A DNA stretch of 64,000 bases from RHKX01 sp963743875. Lineage in GTDB: Bacteria; Actinomycetota; Thermoleophilia; Solirubrobacterales; 70-9. Below are positions 26,442 to 35,727 of the stretch, in pieces. Both the position numbers and the translations under genes were made by a program. Location of the stretch: positions 1-64,000 of the forward strand of contig CAVURM010000005.1 in assembly GCA_963743875.1 (NCBI GenBank), given 5' to 3'. The notes beneath the pieces are model-generated. The model saw nothing but the letters and a program-made list of their open reading frames with translations. It was not told where the DNA came from and ran no database searches. Every line of letters starts with the position of its first letter. The first letter of the stretch is position 1.

Positions 26442-28271
26442 TCAGGCCAGAGACGGGTCGGCGGAGACGTCGTCGGGGTCGCGGGCGACCATGACCAGCA
26501 GCATCGCGCCGAGGAACCACGGGATGTAGAGGTAGAACCAGTGCTCGAGGGTGATCTCGACCGCGATGATCAGGGCGGCGCTGAGCGCGGCGATCTGGAT
26601 CAGGGTGCGACGCCAGGGGAAGAACGCGACGGCGATCCCGAGCGCCACGACGCCGATCTTGACCGTGGCCTGAAGCCAGCCGAGGTCGGTCTGGCCCCAG
26701 ATGCTGAACGGACTCTCCCGATCGATCTGTGTCTTGACGGTGCGCTCGTAGAAGTCGGCGAGGCCGGGATCGACGGCGGGGTGAGCGAGCAGCAGCGCGG
26801 CGAAGAAGGCGAACCCGGCGGTGAACAGGGCAAGCGGCTTGAGCAGGGCGCGGCGGTCATCGCGTGTACGGATCCGGATTCCGCGGTTGCCGGCCGCGTA
26901 GAGCGGAAGGAGCGGCAGCGGGGCGAACTTGGCCAGAGAGGCGACCGCGAGCAGGCCGCCGCGGGCGATCGGGCTCGCGAACAGGGCCAGGCTCCAGACC
27001 AGCAGTGCGCTGATCAACCCGTCGTTGGAGTTGCCCTGCATGGCGAACGTCGTGTAGGGGTAGGCGACCCAGGCGAAGACGAGGGTGAGACCGACCACGT
27101 TGCCCCGCCGATCGGGGAACCAGGACGAGAGCCGGCGGCGGATGCGACCGCCCCGCCGGGACGGACCGTCATCGCCCCGGGACGCTCCGCGGCGGCGAAC
27201 GAGCGCCAAGCCGAGTGCGAACAGACCGGTGATCGTGGCGAGATCGAAGAAGATCGTGGCGGCGTGGGCGGCCTGCAGGTCGTCCCAGGAGCCGCTCCAG
27301 GGGAAGACCTGCTCGAAGGGGACGTAGGCGAAGTAGTTGGCCGGGCCGTAGGTGTCGCCGGTGGGGTTGTCCTCGGGGAAGGAGTCGTCGTAGATCGGCT
27401 GGGCGTCGGTGATCTTGTCGGCACCGATCACTCCCGCGTAACCGACGTCGATCACCCCCGAGTCGAACAGATTCCCGGCCAGGCGCAGGATGATCAGGGC
27501 GATCACGGCCGTCGTCATCAGCCAGACGGGCATGCTGGGCCGCAACCCCTCCCCCGCACCGCCGTCGCGACCGTGGCCGCGGAAACCGATCCAGAGCATG
27601 CGGATCAGCAGGTAGACGAGGGGCGGGTACTGGAGCGGGACGGAGACGCCGATCTCGGCCGCGTTGAAGAATGCCTGGCTGATCCCGAAAGTGAGCAGGA
27701 CGGCGAGGTCGAGGTGGACCCACTTACGCCAGCGGCGGAAGTCCCAGAGACCGAGCAGGAAGATCAGCGCGAGGGGGATCCAGACGTAGGGGGCGTTGAG
27801 GATGTGCCCGAACTGCCCCGACTTGCCGCGGGCCATCGGCCAGTTGGTCGCCGACCCCGTCCACGATTCGATCGCTTCGCCGGTCTCGCCGTCGACGATT
27901 ACCAGGTTGACCTTGTCGTCGTTCAGGTAGTACCCGACCTCCCAGACCCTGACCGCCTCGGCGCTGAGCGACGCCGTCAGGCGGTCGCTGGACGTCAGCT
28001 CATCCTTGCGGGCGATGATCTTGGGATCCCGATCGGCCGCCTCGAGGGCCTGCTCGGGGGTGATCGAGTAGTCGGCGGGCTTGTCGGGGTAGCCGCTGGG
28101 GACCGCGGTCAGACCGCCCGCCGAGGGCAACTCCACCTCCGATTCGGTGACCGGAGCGGGGCTCGTTGCCGACCCCGCGGTCCCCGAGGCGGTCGCGGCC
28201 GCAGCGACGAGCCCAACTCCGAGCAGCACCGCGAGAAACGCGGCGCAGACGATCGACCCCCGGCGTTTCAC
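26442..28271 (-). CDS. Large polytopic membrane protein, GT87/mannosyltransferase-like
   Basis: A 609-residue protein with an N-terminal signal anchor (GSIVCAAFLAVLLGVGLVAAA), an exported 130-residue domain with the PepSY-like run AEAVRVWEVGYYLNDDKVNLVIVDGETGEAIESWTG, then about 10-12 membrane helices. The TM part, with YGPANYFAYVPFEQVFPW in an extracellular loop and ASLAKFAPLPLLPL near the middle, resembles polyprenol-phosphate-mannose-dependent glycosyltransferases (GT-C). I use GTG 28271 because a longer start at 28343 would overlap the upstream gene by 47 bases. Substrate unknown. Confidence 0.6.
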   Translation of the reverse strand: MKRRGSIVCAAFLAVLLGVGLVAAAATASGTAGSATSPAPVTESEVELPSAGGLTAVPSGYPDKPADYSITPEQALEAADRDPKIIARKDELTSSDRLTASLSAEAVRVWEVGYYLNDDKVNLVIVDGETGEAIESWTGSATNWPMARGKSGQFGHILNAPYVWIPLALIFLLGLWDFRRWRKWVHLDLAVLLTFGISQAFFNAAEIGVSVPLQYPPLVYLLIRMLWIGFRGHGRDGGAGEGLRPSMPVWLMTTAVIALIILRLAGNLFDSGVIDVGYAGVIGADKITDAQPIYDDSFPEDNPTGDTYGPANYFAYVPFEQVFPWSGSWDDLQAAHAATIFFDLATITGLFALGLALVRRRGASRGDDGPSRRGGRIRRRLSSWFPDRRGNVVGLTLVFAWVAYPYTTFAMQGNSNDGLISALLVWSLALFASPIARGGLLAVASLAKFAPLPLLPLYAAGNRGIRIRTRDDRRALLKPLALFTAGFAFFAALLLAHPAVDPGLADFYERTVKTQIDRESPFSIWGQTDLGWLQATVKIGVVALGIAVAFFPWRRTLIQIAALSAALIIAVEITLEHWFYLYIPWFLGAMLLVMVARDPDDVSADPSLA

Positions 28272-28296
28272 GCCGGGCGAGGGAACCTCAGGGCGC

Positions 28297-28500
28297 CTAT
28301 TGCCCCGACTCCGGCCCAGGCTTCGGCTTGTCGCGCGCCACATCGACGGCGGCCTTCGCCTTGTCCGACATCGAGCCCTTGCCCTTGGTGGCGGCCTTCA
28401 CCCGCGTCGCCTTGTCCTTGAGCATGTCGGTCCCGCCCTGCTGGTCGACGAGATCCTTGGCCTTCTTGGCCCGGTCGGAGAGTTTCTTGAAATTCACCAT
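28297..28500 (-). CDS. Small Lys-rich helical protein, Rv0909/CsbD-like
   Basis: A 67-residue, Lys/Asp-rich, predicted helical protein (MVNFKKLSDRAKKAKDLVDQ, DKAKAAVDVARDKPKPG). It resembles the small 'MT0933-like antitoxin' proteins found in Actinomycetota, with no PIN or other toxin neighbour here. It is 25 bases upstream of the membrane glycosyltransferase and may be co-transcribed. The function is not assigned. Confidence 0.5.
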   Translation of the reverse strand: MVNFKKLSDRAKKAKDLVDQQGGTDMLKDKATRVKAATKGKGSMSDKAKAAVDVARDKPKPGPESGQ

Positions 28501-28530
28501 GCCCTAACTATGGCAGCCGAGCGGTGGAGC

Positions 28531-29016
28531 TCAGCGATCGAAGGTCCAGAGCTTGTTGCCGATGAAGTTGACGGGCATCGCCACCGCGACGGCGATCGCC
28601 TGGCTGGGCAGCTCCGGCAGGCCCGCCGAGCTGACGAGCAACTCGAGAACGGCCAGGTTCACGCCCAACCCGACCAGGCTGACGGTGAAGAACCGTGCGG
28701 CCTGAAAGCCCGCATGGGACTCGGCCGAGCCCTGGCGCCGAAACGTCCAGTGCCGGTTGAGGAGGAAGTTGTTCGTGACGGCGACCACGAACGCACCGAC
28801 CGCGGCGAGCAGGTGGTTGAGTCCGGTCAGCTCGGTCAGCAGGGAGAAGACGATCAGGTTGACGACGTAACCGCTGCCGCCGACGACAGCGAAATGGAAC
28901 AGCTGCACCCAGTTGGCGGGCTCCCTGGTCCCGAGGTGAACCCGGCGGATGATCGCCCAGGTCCAATCGGCGGCCGTCTCCCAGCGGGTCGGGGGCGTCT
29001 TCAGGTCCGTTGGCAC
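28531..29016 (-). CDS. GtrA-family membrane protein
   Basis: A 161-residue protein with four predicted transmembrane helices in the GtrA pattern: LFHFAVVGGSGYVVNLIVFSLLTEL, HLLAAVGAFVVAVTNNFLLNRHWTF, the FFTVSLVGLGVNLAVLELLV segment, and AVAMPVNFIGNKLWTFDR as the family-typical end. GtrA proteins flip or help translocate polyprenyl-linked sugars; the neighbouring large membrane glycosyltransferase-like protein fits. Ends ten bases from the next gene's stop region. Confidence 0.88.
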   Translation of the reverse strand: MPTDLKTPPTRWETAADWTWAIIRRVHLGTREPANWVQLFHFAVVGGSGYVVNLIVFSLLTELTGLNHLLAAVGAFVVAVTNNFLLNRHWTFRRQGSAESHAGFQAARFFTVSLVGLGVNLAVLELLVSSAGLPELPSQAIAVAVAMPVNFIGNKLWTFDR

Positions 29017-29025
29017 CGGGCGATC

Positions 29026-30564
29026 CTAGATCTCCAGGCCGAAATGGCCCTCGATCAGCGCGTAGACGTCGCTGATCGCCCACTGCTCACGCTCCGGCCG
29101 CTTGCCCTCGAGGCCGACGGTGAGCAGGGTCCCCAGCGAGTCCGTTGCCAGCAGCGACCCGTGGCTGCCGCCCGGCAGGTGGTTGCCTCCACCCCAGTCC
29201 ACGCACTCCCAGTCAGGCGCGAGGCTGACCAGGATGTCGGCGGCGTTGGGATTGCGGAGGGCGGCCCAGAGGCGGGAGAGGGCGTCGGGATAGTCGTCGG
29301 CGACGAACAGCCCGTCGCGAATCCGGCCGCCGAGGGCGTTGGGGTCGCCGTCGACCGTCCAGGTGAGGTCGCGGCGGTCGCGGATCTCGGCCGACGGGTC
29401 GGGGCGGAAGCTGAGTTCGCTACCGGCACCGCGGACGTGCGCCTGGGACCGGTCGTCGCTGAGCCAGGCGACGAGATCCACCGCCTCGACCTCGAGCTCG
29501 AGGTGAGCGCGGACCTCGGCGGCGAGCGAATCGCGACCGGGCGAAGCATCCTCGTCGGTCAGGACCCAGATCCCGGCGGCACGCCCGCTCGGACCGACGG
29601 CGAGCTCGTCCGCGCTCGAGAGCTCGGCGTTCGGCTGGAGAACCCGCCAGCGCCCGGCCAGCTCTTCCTGCAGGTTGATCGGCTGGTCGACCGCGCTCTG
29701 GGCATGGTCGGAGACGACGATCACGCCGTTGGCCTCGAGGAACCCGTCGATGCCGCCATGAGCATCGACGAGCTCGGCGAGAGCGTCGTCGGCGAGAGCG
29801 ATCGACTCCTGAGTTCCATATGGCCCGTCTCGATGGGAGTAGAAGTCGTTGTCGGGGAGCGAGAAGAGGAGGAAGTCGTAGAGGTCGTCGGCAACGAGGA
29901 TCCGTCCGGCGGCCGCCGAGAAGGCGTCCCGGGTGGCGGGACGGGCGAGGGTCGGCTTCGCATCGACCTTGCGCGATGAGTAGAGCTCGCCGTAGAAGAG
30001 CTCCTCGGGACCCCAGACGGCATGGTGGAAGCGGGCCGCGTTGGCGAAGGCCTTGAGCAGGCCCTCGAGTCCCATCTCGTGGCGGGTCCGGCCGCGGTAG
30101 ATCAGAAACGGAGTGCCGGCGGTTCGGAAGCCGGCATCCGCGAGCCGTTCGAACAGCGTCGGGGTCTCGAAGTTGAGGTGCCCCATGTTGAGGTTGTAGA
30201 CGGTGTCGTAGAGCGAACGGAACAGGCCGAAGGCGCGGGTGGCCTCGAACGAGGAGCCGTATTCGACGTAGCGCTGCTCGGGACGGTGGTACCAGTTCAT
30301 CCCCGGGATCAGATGGCGATCGGGCCGGACGCCGGTGCAGATCTCCGAGGTGCAGACCGGCGTCACCGACGGAAAGGAGGAGACGCAATCGCCGACCAGC
30401 TCCCCCCGATCGATCAGCTTCCTGAACGTCGGCGCATCCCCAGCCTCGACCGCACGCAGCAGCATGTCGCAGCGGAGCGAGTCGACGACGACGAGGACGA
30501 GCTTTCGTTGGGCGGAGGGCAAGGGAGGGTCACTGAGGTTTGCAGAATCAGCCGCGTGGGCCAC
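29026..30564 (-). CDS. Alkaline-phosphatase-superfamily hydrolase (phosphodiesterase/nucleotide pyrophosphatase type)
   Basis: A 512-residue cytosolic protein with the superfamily metal sites: LVLVVVDSLRCDMLL (metal Asp), SVTPVCTSEICTG (nucleophilic Thr), NDFYSHRDGPYG (Asp/His) and VIVVSDHAQSAVD (Asp-His). No signal peptide, so it acts in the cytoplasm or on lipid substrates at the membrane. The AP-like fold of about 330 residues is followed by a 150-residue C-terminal region without clear assignment. Substrate cannot be predicted. Divergent from the MOSC gene by 35 bases. Confidence 0.8.
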   Translation of the reverse strand: MAHAADSANLSDPPLPSAQRKLVLVVVDSLRCDMLLRAVEAGDAPTFRKLIDRGELVGDCVSSFPSVTPVCTSEICTGVRPDRHLIPGMNWYHRPEQRYVEYGSSFEATRAFGLFRSLYDTVYNLNMGHLNFETPTLFERLADAGFRTAGTPFLIYRGRTRHEMGLEGLLKAFANAARFHHAVWGPEELFYGELYSSRKVDAKPTLARPATRDAFSAAAGRILVADDLYDFLLFSLPDNDFYSHRDGPYGTQESIALADDALAELVDAHGGIDGFLEANGVIVVSDHAQSAVDQPINLQEELAGRWRVLQPNAELSSADELAVGPSGRAAGIWVLTDEDASPGRDSLAAEVRAHLELEVEAVDLVAWLSDDRSQAHVRGAGSELSFRPDPSAEIRDRRDLTWTVDGDPNALGGRIRDGLFVADDYPDALSRLWAALRNPNAADILVSLAPDWECVDWGGGNHLPGGSHGSLLATDSLGTLLTVGLEGKRPEREQWAISDVYALIEGHFGLEI

Positions 30565-30599
30565 GACCTCACGCCGCCGAATCAGCGATCATCGGCGGC

Positions 30600-31157
30600 A
30601 TGGCAGGTCTGAACCGCGACCAGCTCAAAGCGGGCCTCGACCACGTCGGGGCCGCCCCGGTCGGGATCGGGCGGCTGGAGCTGCTCGTCACGAGGCCGGT
30701 CGAGGAGGAGCGGGTACTGGCCGCCAGCGGCACCCTGGACCTCGATCAGGGCCTGATCGGCGACATGTGGTCGCGGCGGCCGAGCTCCAGCACGGCCGAC
30801 GGCGGCCCGAACCCCGAGGCTCAGGTCACGGTGATGAACGCCAGGGCTGCGGCGTTGTTCTCCGGCAGCGAGGAGCACGCCGGGTGGGCCGAGGCGGGCG
30901 ATCAGCTCTACGTCGACTTCGACCTGAGCGAGGCCAACCTGCCGACCGGCACCCGATTCTCCGTCGGCACCGCGGTGCTGGAAGTCACCGCCGAGCCGCA
31001 CCTCGGCTGCGGCAAGTTCTCCCGGCGGTTCGGCGTCGACGCGCTGAAGTTCGTCAACTCATCGGTGGGCCGAGCGATGCGCCTGCGCGGCGTCAACACC
31101 CGAGTGGTCGAGCCGGGCGCGATCGGCGTCGGGGATGCGGTTCGGAAGCTGGACTGA
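30600..31157 (+). CDS. MOSC-domain protein
   Basis: A 185-residue protein with the MOSC fold, related to the C-terminal domain of molybdenum cofactor sulfurase: the early RPVEEERVLAASG strand, VTVMNARAAALF, and AEPHLGCGKFSRRFG with the conserved cysteine thought to carry the sulfur. Small stand-alone MOSC proteins are predicted sulfur carriers or pyridoxal-like transfer proteins; substrate unknown. Start ATG 30600 is the first in-frame codon after the divergent promoter region. Confidence 0.82.
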   Translation: MAGLNRDQLKAGLDHVGAAPVGIGRLELLVTRPVEEERVLAASGTLDLDQGLIGDMWSRRPSSSTADGGPNPEAQVTVMNARAAALFSGSEEHAGWAEAGDQLYVDFDLSEANLPTGTRFSVGTAVLEVTAEPHLGCGKFSRRFGVDALKFVNSSVGRAMRLRGVNTRVVEPGAIGVGDAVRKLD

Positions 31158-31173
31158 CCGCCCCGCCCCACCG

Positions 31174-31764
31174 CTACCTGAGGATCCGCAGACCCTCGTA
31201 CTTCTCGTCGGCCTTGCGACGGCGAGAGAGCGCTAGGTAGGCGAGGGCTGCCACCGCGAGGAGCGAGACCGGCGGGACGAACAGGCAGACGGCGGCGAGG
31301 GCGATGCCGGCGACGGCGAAGGAGATGATCAGGACGTTGGCCGCGTCGGCTTCCTTGCTCCCGGGCTCGTTGCCCTTCGCACGGCCGATCGCACCCTCGA
31401 GCACTCCGAAGGAGACGATTGCGGCAAGCGCGGCGGCCACAGCCCCGATCACGAGACCCGGCCAGGCCGTGTAGCCGGACTCGGCGAAGGATGCGGCGCA
31501 GACGATCGCGCCGATCGCGGCCAGGACGGCGATCGTGGGGTAGCGGAGCGACGGTTTGTTGCGCGCCAGCATCACGAGGACCACGAGCGCGAGCAGGGTG
31601 ACGAGAAACCAGGTCGCAGCGAGAAAGTCGTAGTCGGTGCCGTCCGGGTGGATGCCGGCGTCGAGGGATCCCATCATCGAGATGAAGAGCGCCGCGAGCG
31701 GCCCGCCGATCCCGACGGCGAGCGCGAGCCCCAGGCCCTGGCAGATCGCCATGAAGAGGTCCAT
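31174..31764 (-). CDS. Six-helix membrane protein, possibly DUF4126-like
   Basis: A 196-residue hydrophobic protein with six predicted helices: the first (MAICQGLGLALAVGIGGPLAALFISM), then AATWFLVTLLALVVLVMLA, YPTIAVLAAIGAIVCAASF, LVIGAVAAALAAIVSFGVLEGAIG, NVLIISFAVAGIALAAVCLFV and SLLAVAALAYLALSRRRK. Start and end resemble DUF4126 proteins, but I cannot confirm this. It converges with the MOSC gene (16 bases). No partner suggests a function. Confidence 0.55.
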   Translation of the reverse strand: MDLFMAICQGLGLALAVGIGGPLAALFISMMGSLDAGIHPDGTDYDFLAATWFLVTLLALVVLVMLARNKPSLRYPTIAVLAAIGAIVCAASFAESGYTAWPGLVIGAVAAALAAIVSFGVLEGAIGRAKGNEPGSKEADAANVLIISFAVAGIALAAVCLFVPPVSLLAVAALAYLALSRRRKADEKYEGLRILR

Positions 31765-31835
31765 CGCGCGGGCAGGCTAGTTCATCTCGGCCTGATCGCG
31801 GCACCCCGTCGACGGGGCTGTAGGAAACTTGGCTG

Positions 31836-33224
31836 ATGGATCCCGCCCGCCCCAGCGCCGAAACGGCTGGTTCGCGACCCCACAGGCGCTCGCACACGAC
31901 CTCCGCCGACGTGGCCCGTTACGCCGGACTCTTCGCCCAGCGCACTCGCGTGATGCGCTCCTCGGCGATGCGCGACCTGATGGAGATCACATCGCGGCCC
32001 GAGGTGATCTCACTCGCCGGGGGCTTCCCCGACACCTCCACGTTCCCGCCCGAGTCGTTCGCCGCGCAGATGACCCGGATCGCTCAGGAGTCGAGCGCGA
32101 AGGCGCTTCAATACGGCCCGACCGAGGGCTTCGAGGAGACCCGCTCAGTGATCTGCGAGGTGATGGCCGCCGAGCAGATGAGACCCGATCCCGACGACAT
32201 CGTCGTCACCTCCGGCGGTCAGCAGGCGCTCGATCTGATCTGCAAGGCGCTGATCGATCCGGGTGATGTGGTGATCGCCGAGGGACCCACCTACCCCGGT
32301 GCCGTTCCCGTGTTCTGCTCCTACCAGGCCGACACGCGACAGATCGAGATGGACGACGACGGGATGCGCATCGACGCGCTCGAGGAGCTGTTGGTCGAGC
32401 TCGATCGCGAGGGCCGGCGGCCGAAGTTCATCTACTCGGTCCCGACCTTCCAGAACCCCGGCGGGGTGACCCTGGCGCTCGATCGCCGTCTGCGGCTGAT
32501 CGAGATTGCTCGCGAACGCGAGATCCTGGTGATCGAGGACAACCCCTACGGACTGCTTCGCTACGAGGGCGATTCGCTGCCCACGCTCCACTCGCTCGAC
32601 GGCGGCGACTACGTCCTCTACATGGGGACGTTCTCGAAGATCCTCTCCCCCGGGATCCGGGTCGGCTGGGTCAGCGCGCCGCCGCCGATCCGCTCGAAGC
32701 TCGTGCTCGGCAAGCAGGCGGCAGACCTCTGCACATCGACGCTGAGCCAGTACTTCGTCCGCGAGTACTTCGCCGAGGGTCGCTGGCTCGAGTACGTCGA
32801 GGAGCTGACGCACGTCTACCGCGGCCGTCGCGACGCGATGCTGGAGGCGCTCGCAACCCACTTCCCTCGACAGGCGACATGGTCGTCACCCGAAGGCGGA
32901 CTCTTCGTCTGGGCGACCATGCCGGACTACATCGACACCACCGACCTGCTTGCCAAGGCGCTGCGCGAGAACGTCGCGTTCGTCCCCGGCGAGGCGGCGT
33001 TCGTCGACGGTCGCGGCAGCGGCTCGATGCGGCTCAACTTCTCAGCCCAGACCGAGGATGAGATCCGCGAGGGCATCCGGCGGATCGGCGCCGTGGTCGG
33101 GGAGCAGGTGAGCCTGTTCGAGACGATGACCGGGACGCACGAGATCGTCATGCCGCCGGAACCAGAGGCTCCCGGCGAGGTGCTGCCGTTCCATCGTCGG
33201 CCCGATGCGGGATCAGCCTCGTGA
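31836..33224 (+). CDS. PLP-dependent aminotransferase, 2-aminoadipate/class I type
   Basis: A 462-residue aminotransferase of fold type I. Motifs: LAGGFPDTSTFPPE, QYGPTEGFEETR, VVTSGGQQALDLICKAL, IYSVPTFQNPGG, EDNPYGLLRYEG (Asp pairing with PLP) and GTFSKILSPGIRVGW with the catalytic lysine. The sequence type is LysN/AAT-like (2-aminoadipate or multi-substrate aminotransferase). An N-terminal 40-residue basic tail precedes the fold, so a later start is possible. Its stop overlaps the GTG of ddl. Confidence 0.87.
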   Translation: MDPARPSAETAGSRPHRRSHTTSADVARYAGLFAQRTRVMRSSAMRDLMEITSRPEVISLAGGFPDTSTFPPESFAAQMTRIAQESSAKALQYGPTEGFEETRSVICEVMAAEQMRPDPDDIVVTSGGQQALDLICKALIDPGDVVIAEGPTYPGAVPVFCSYQADTRQIEMDDDGMRIDALEELLVELDREGRRPKFIYSVPTFQNPGGVTLALDRRLRLIEIAREREILVIEDNPYGLLRYEGDSLPTLHSLDGGDYVLYMGTFSKILSPGIRVGWVSAPPPIRSKLVLGKQAADLCTSTLSQYFVREYFAEGRWLEYVEELTHVYRGRRDAMLEALATHFPRQATWSSPEGGLFVWATMPDYIDTTDLLAKALRENVAFVPGEAAFVDGRGSGSMRLNFSAQTEDEIREGIRRIGAVVGEQVSLFETMTGTHEIVMPPEPEAPGEVLPFHRRPDAGSAS

Positions 33225-34147
33225 AGGTCGCAGTGCTGAAGGGCGGGCGCTCGCTCGAGCGGGCGGTCTCGATGCAGTCGGGAGCACGGGTCGAGGACGC
33301 GGTCAGTGCACTGGGTCATCAGGTCGTCCCGATCGACGCCGACGAGGGCCTCGTCAACAGGCTGAAGGCCGAGCGTCCCGACGTCGCCTTCATCGCTCTG
33401 CACGGCCCAGGAGGCGAGGACGGAACGGTTCAATCATTGCTCGGGCTGCTCGAGATCCCCTACACGGGTCCGGGAGTCGCCGCCAGCGTGCTCTGCATGG
33501 ACAAGGTCCAATCCAAACACCGGATGCGGGGGGCGGGGATCCCGACCCCCGACTGGGTCGCCTTCGGTGCGGGCGCGTTCCGCGAGCTCGGGGTGGCCGA
33601 CGCCTTCTCCGAGATCGAATCGTCGCTCGGCCTGCCGCTGGTGGTCAAGCCGGCCGGACAGGGATCGGCGCTCGGGGTTCGTTTCGCCGCCGCCGCCGCC
33701 GACGTGCCCGCCGCCCTCGTCGCCGCCCTCAGCTACGACGATCGAGTGCTGATCGAGCGCCATGTCGCCGGCGCCGAGCTGGCCGTTTCGATCCTCGACG
33801 GCGTTGCCCTGCCGATCGTCGAGGCGATCCCCGAGCAGGCCGACGCCTTCAATTACGAGGCTCGTTACGAGATCGGCCGCACGCGCTACGTCTGCCCCGC
33901 CGAGATCAGCGCCGAGCAGACCGAAGCGGTCAGCGACGTCGCCCTGCGGACGTGGTCGGCCCTCGGCTGCGAGGGCTTTGCCCGCGTCGACGTGATGCTC
34001 GGCAGCGAAGGCGTGGGTCCCCAGGTGCTCGAGGTCAACTCGATCCCCGGACTCACCGACACCTCCCTCCTCCCCATGGCCGCCGAGGCCGCGGGAATCA
34101 GCTTCGAGCGCTTCGTCGAACGCGCCCTCGAGCTGGCCGTCTCCTGA
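33221..34147 (+). CDS. ddl: D-alanine--D-alanine ligase
   Basis: A 308-residue ATP-grasp ligase joining two D-alanines for peptidoglycan. VLKGGRSLERAVSMQSG, IALHGPGGEDGTVQSLLGLLEIPYTG and KPAGQGSALGV are the Ddl motifs, and EVNSIPGLTDTSLLPMAA the C-terminal metal/ATP region. In standard Ddl the loop is GxxGEDG and the first Gly-rich stretch is GGxSxEH(D/E)VS; here it reads GGRSLERAVS, one of several tolerated forms. It is translationally coupled to the aminotransferase. Confidence 0.92.
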   Translation: MKVAVLKGGRSLERAVSMQSGARVEDAVSALGHQVVPIDADEGLVNRLKAERPDVAFIALHGPGGEDGTVQSLLGLLEIPYTGPGVAASVLCMDKVQSKHRMRGAGIPTPDWVAFGAGAFRELGVADAFSEIESSLGLPLVVKPAGQGSALGVRFAAAAADVPAALVAALSYDDRVLIERHVAGAELAVSILDGVALPIVEAIPEQADAFNYEARYEIGRTRYVCPAEISAEQTEAVSDVALRTWSALGCEGFARVDVMLGSEGVGPQVLEVNSIPGLTDTSLLPMAAEAAGISFERFVERALELAVS

Positions 34148-34335
34148 ACGCCTCTCGCCTCAGAATCGGCACGCCGCCGCCGACAAGTCGGCACGTTCAG
34201 TGCGACACACGCGCGCCCGGTTCCTCGCCGATGAGCAGGATGTTCGGCCCACGACAATGGCTCGAATGCTGTTGAGATCTGCGATGCGCAGAGCAATCAA
34301 CGAGCCGCGGGGATGAGCTCGCCCGGGATTCGCCG

Positions 34336-35727
34336 CTACTTCGCGATCTTGATCTTCTTCGAGGTCTTGGCCCGCTTGGAGCCGTTGCAGTAGGCGGTCT
34401 GGCCGGAGGCGACGTACTTGGTCGAGCAGCCGTCGTCGTCGGTGAGGGTGACGGTGACCTTGTACTTGCCCTTGCGATCGTAGGTGTGGGTGGCCTTGGG
34501 ACCCATCGTGAAGGTCTTCTCGCCGTCGCCGAACTTCCAGGCGTACTCGACGATGTCGCCATCGTCGCTGGACTTCTTCGCGCTCAGCTTGACCTCCTTG
34601 CCGGGCTTTGCCTGCTTGGGCGCCTTGAGCTTGGCCTTCGGCGGCTGCGCGGGTGTGAGGGCGATCGATTGGAAGTCGCCCAGGTTGCTGAACAGCGAAA
34701 GCACGATGCTGGTTGGAACGCCGCCGGCGTCGAACCCGTAGGTCCCAAGCCCGCCGCCGGCACCGTTGACCGCGAACATCGCCTCACCCGATGCGGTGAA
34801 CGCCAGCGCGGCCGGATTCGTGGGACCGGCGTAGACGCTTCCGGGCAGGGCCGCCAGCCCGGCGTCGGACTCGATCGCGAAGCCGCTGATCGTGTCGCTG
34901 CCGTAATTGGCGGTGTAGAGATTGAGGCCGTCGGGGGAGATCGCCATGCCGAACGGATTGTTCCCGTCCGCCGGATACGGCGAATCCGCCAGCTCGGCCA
35001 GGGTGCCTCCGGAGGCGATCGAGTACGCATGGATGAAGGCAGGGGAATTGCGATCGGCCAGGTACAGGTGCTTGCCGTCGGGTGAAAGGGACAACGCGTA
35101 GGGCTCGGGGCCGGTGGGCACCGGGGAGCCGGCGACCTCGGTCAGCTTCGCCCCGGAGCCGATCTTGAAGACTGAGATGCTGCCCGTCTCGTTCGCGCTG
35201 AACAGGAGCTTGCCGGAGGGACTGACCGCGAGCCCGTTGGGCTCCGGGGCGAGGCCCGGCGAGTTGATCGTCGACGTGGTCACCGTGGCGGCGCCATCCG
35301 AAGCCAGATCGAATCCGTAGAGCTGGTCGAGATTGGGCGAGGAGACGAAGAGGTTCCTCCCGTCGGGTGTGACGACCGGTGAGATCGCATTGCCCAGGGT
35401 GAAGGTCACCGGCGATCCGGGGACGCTGACTAGCCCTCCCCCCTTGCTGAGCTTGTATCCATAGAGCTTTCCGTCGGCGGTCCCCACGGCGTAGAGAAAC
35501 TTGCCGCCAGGGCTGATCGCAACACCCTCGAGGCTGCTCGCGCCCGTAATCGTGCCCGGCAGCGCATCGATCTCGCCGGATCGATTGATACTCGCCTCGG
35601 CGATCGTCCCGTCGGCGAAGCCACTGATGAAGATTCGCTGATCGGCGCCGGCGACGGGGGCCGCGAGCAGGCCAAGGAGCAGACACAGGCCCGCCCACCC
35701 GAGTAGGTGTCGTCCGCGGCGATTCAT
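34336..35727 (-). CDS. Secreted seven-bladed beta-propeller (YVTN/lactonase-like) with C-terminal PKD domain
   Basis: A 463-residue secreted protein: signal peptide LLGWAGLCLLLGLLAAPVAGA, then a seven-bladed beta-propeller of repeated SPDGKHLYLAD, SPDGLNLYTANYGSD, TPDGRNLFVSSP and similar motifs, and from about residue 370 a PKD-like domain (AWKFGDGEKTFTMGPKATHTYDRKGKYKVTVTLTDDDGC) ending in two cysteines and a Lys-rich tail. Propeller + PKD architectures are cell-surface adhesion or lactonase-like proteins. It overlaps the preceding gene by four bases (ATGA). Confidence 0.85.
   Translation of the reverse strand: MNRRGRHLLGWAGLCLLLGLLAAPVAGADQRIFISGFADGTIAEASINRSGEIDALPGTITGASSLEGVAISPGGKFLYAVGTADGKLYGYKLSKGGGLVSVPGSPVTFTLGNAISPVVTPDGRNLFVSSPNLDQLYGFDLASDGAATVTTSTINSPGLAPEPNGLAVSPSGKLLFSANETGSISVFKIGSGAKLTEVAGSPVPTGPEPYALSLSPDGKHLYLADRNSPAFIHAYSIASGGTLAELADSPYPADGNNPFGMAISPDGLNLYTANYGSDTISGFAIESDAGLAALPGSVYAGPTNPAALAFTASGEAMFAVNGAGGGLGTYGFDAGGVPTSIVLSLFSNLGDFQSIALTPAQPPKAKLKAPKQAKPGKEVKLSAKKSSDDGDIVEYAWKFGDGEKTFTMGPKATHTYDRKGKYKVTVTLTDDDGCSTKYVASGQTAYCNGSKRAKTSKKIKIAK

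Noticed and set aside
26541..28421. 626-residue plus-strand frame opposite the membrane glycosyltransferase-like gene
   Set aside because: Repetitive Glu/Asp/Gly/Arg shadow composition, and the minus-strand frame has membrane helices and an exported domain.
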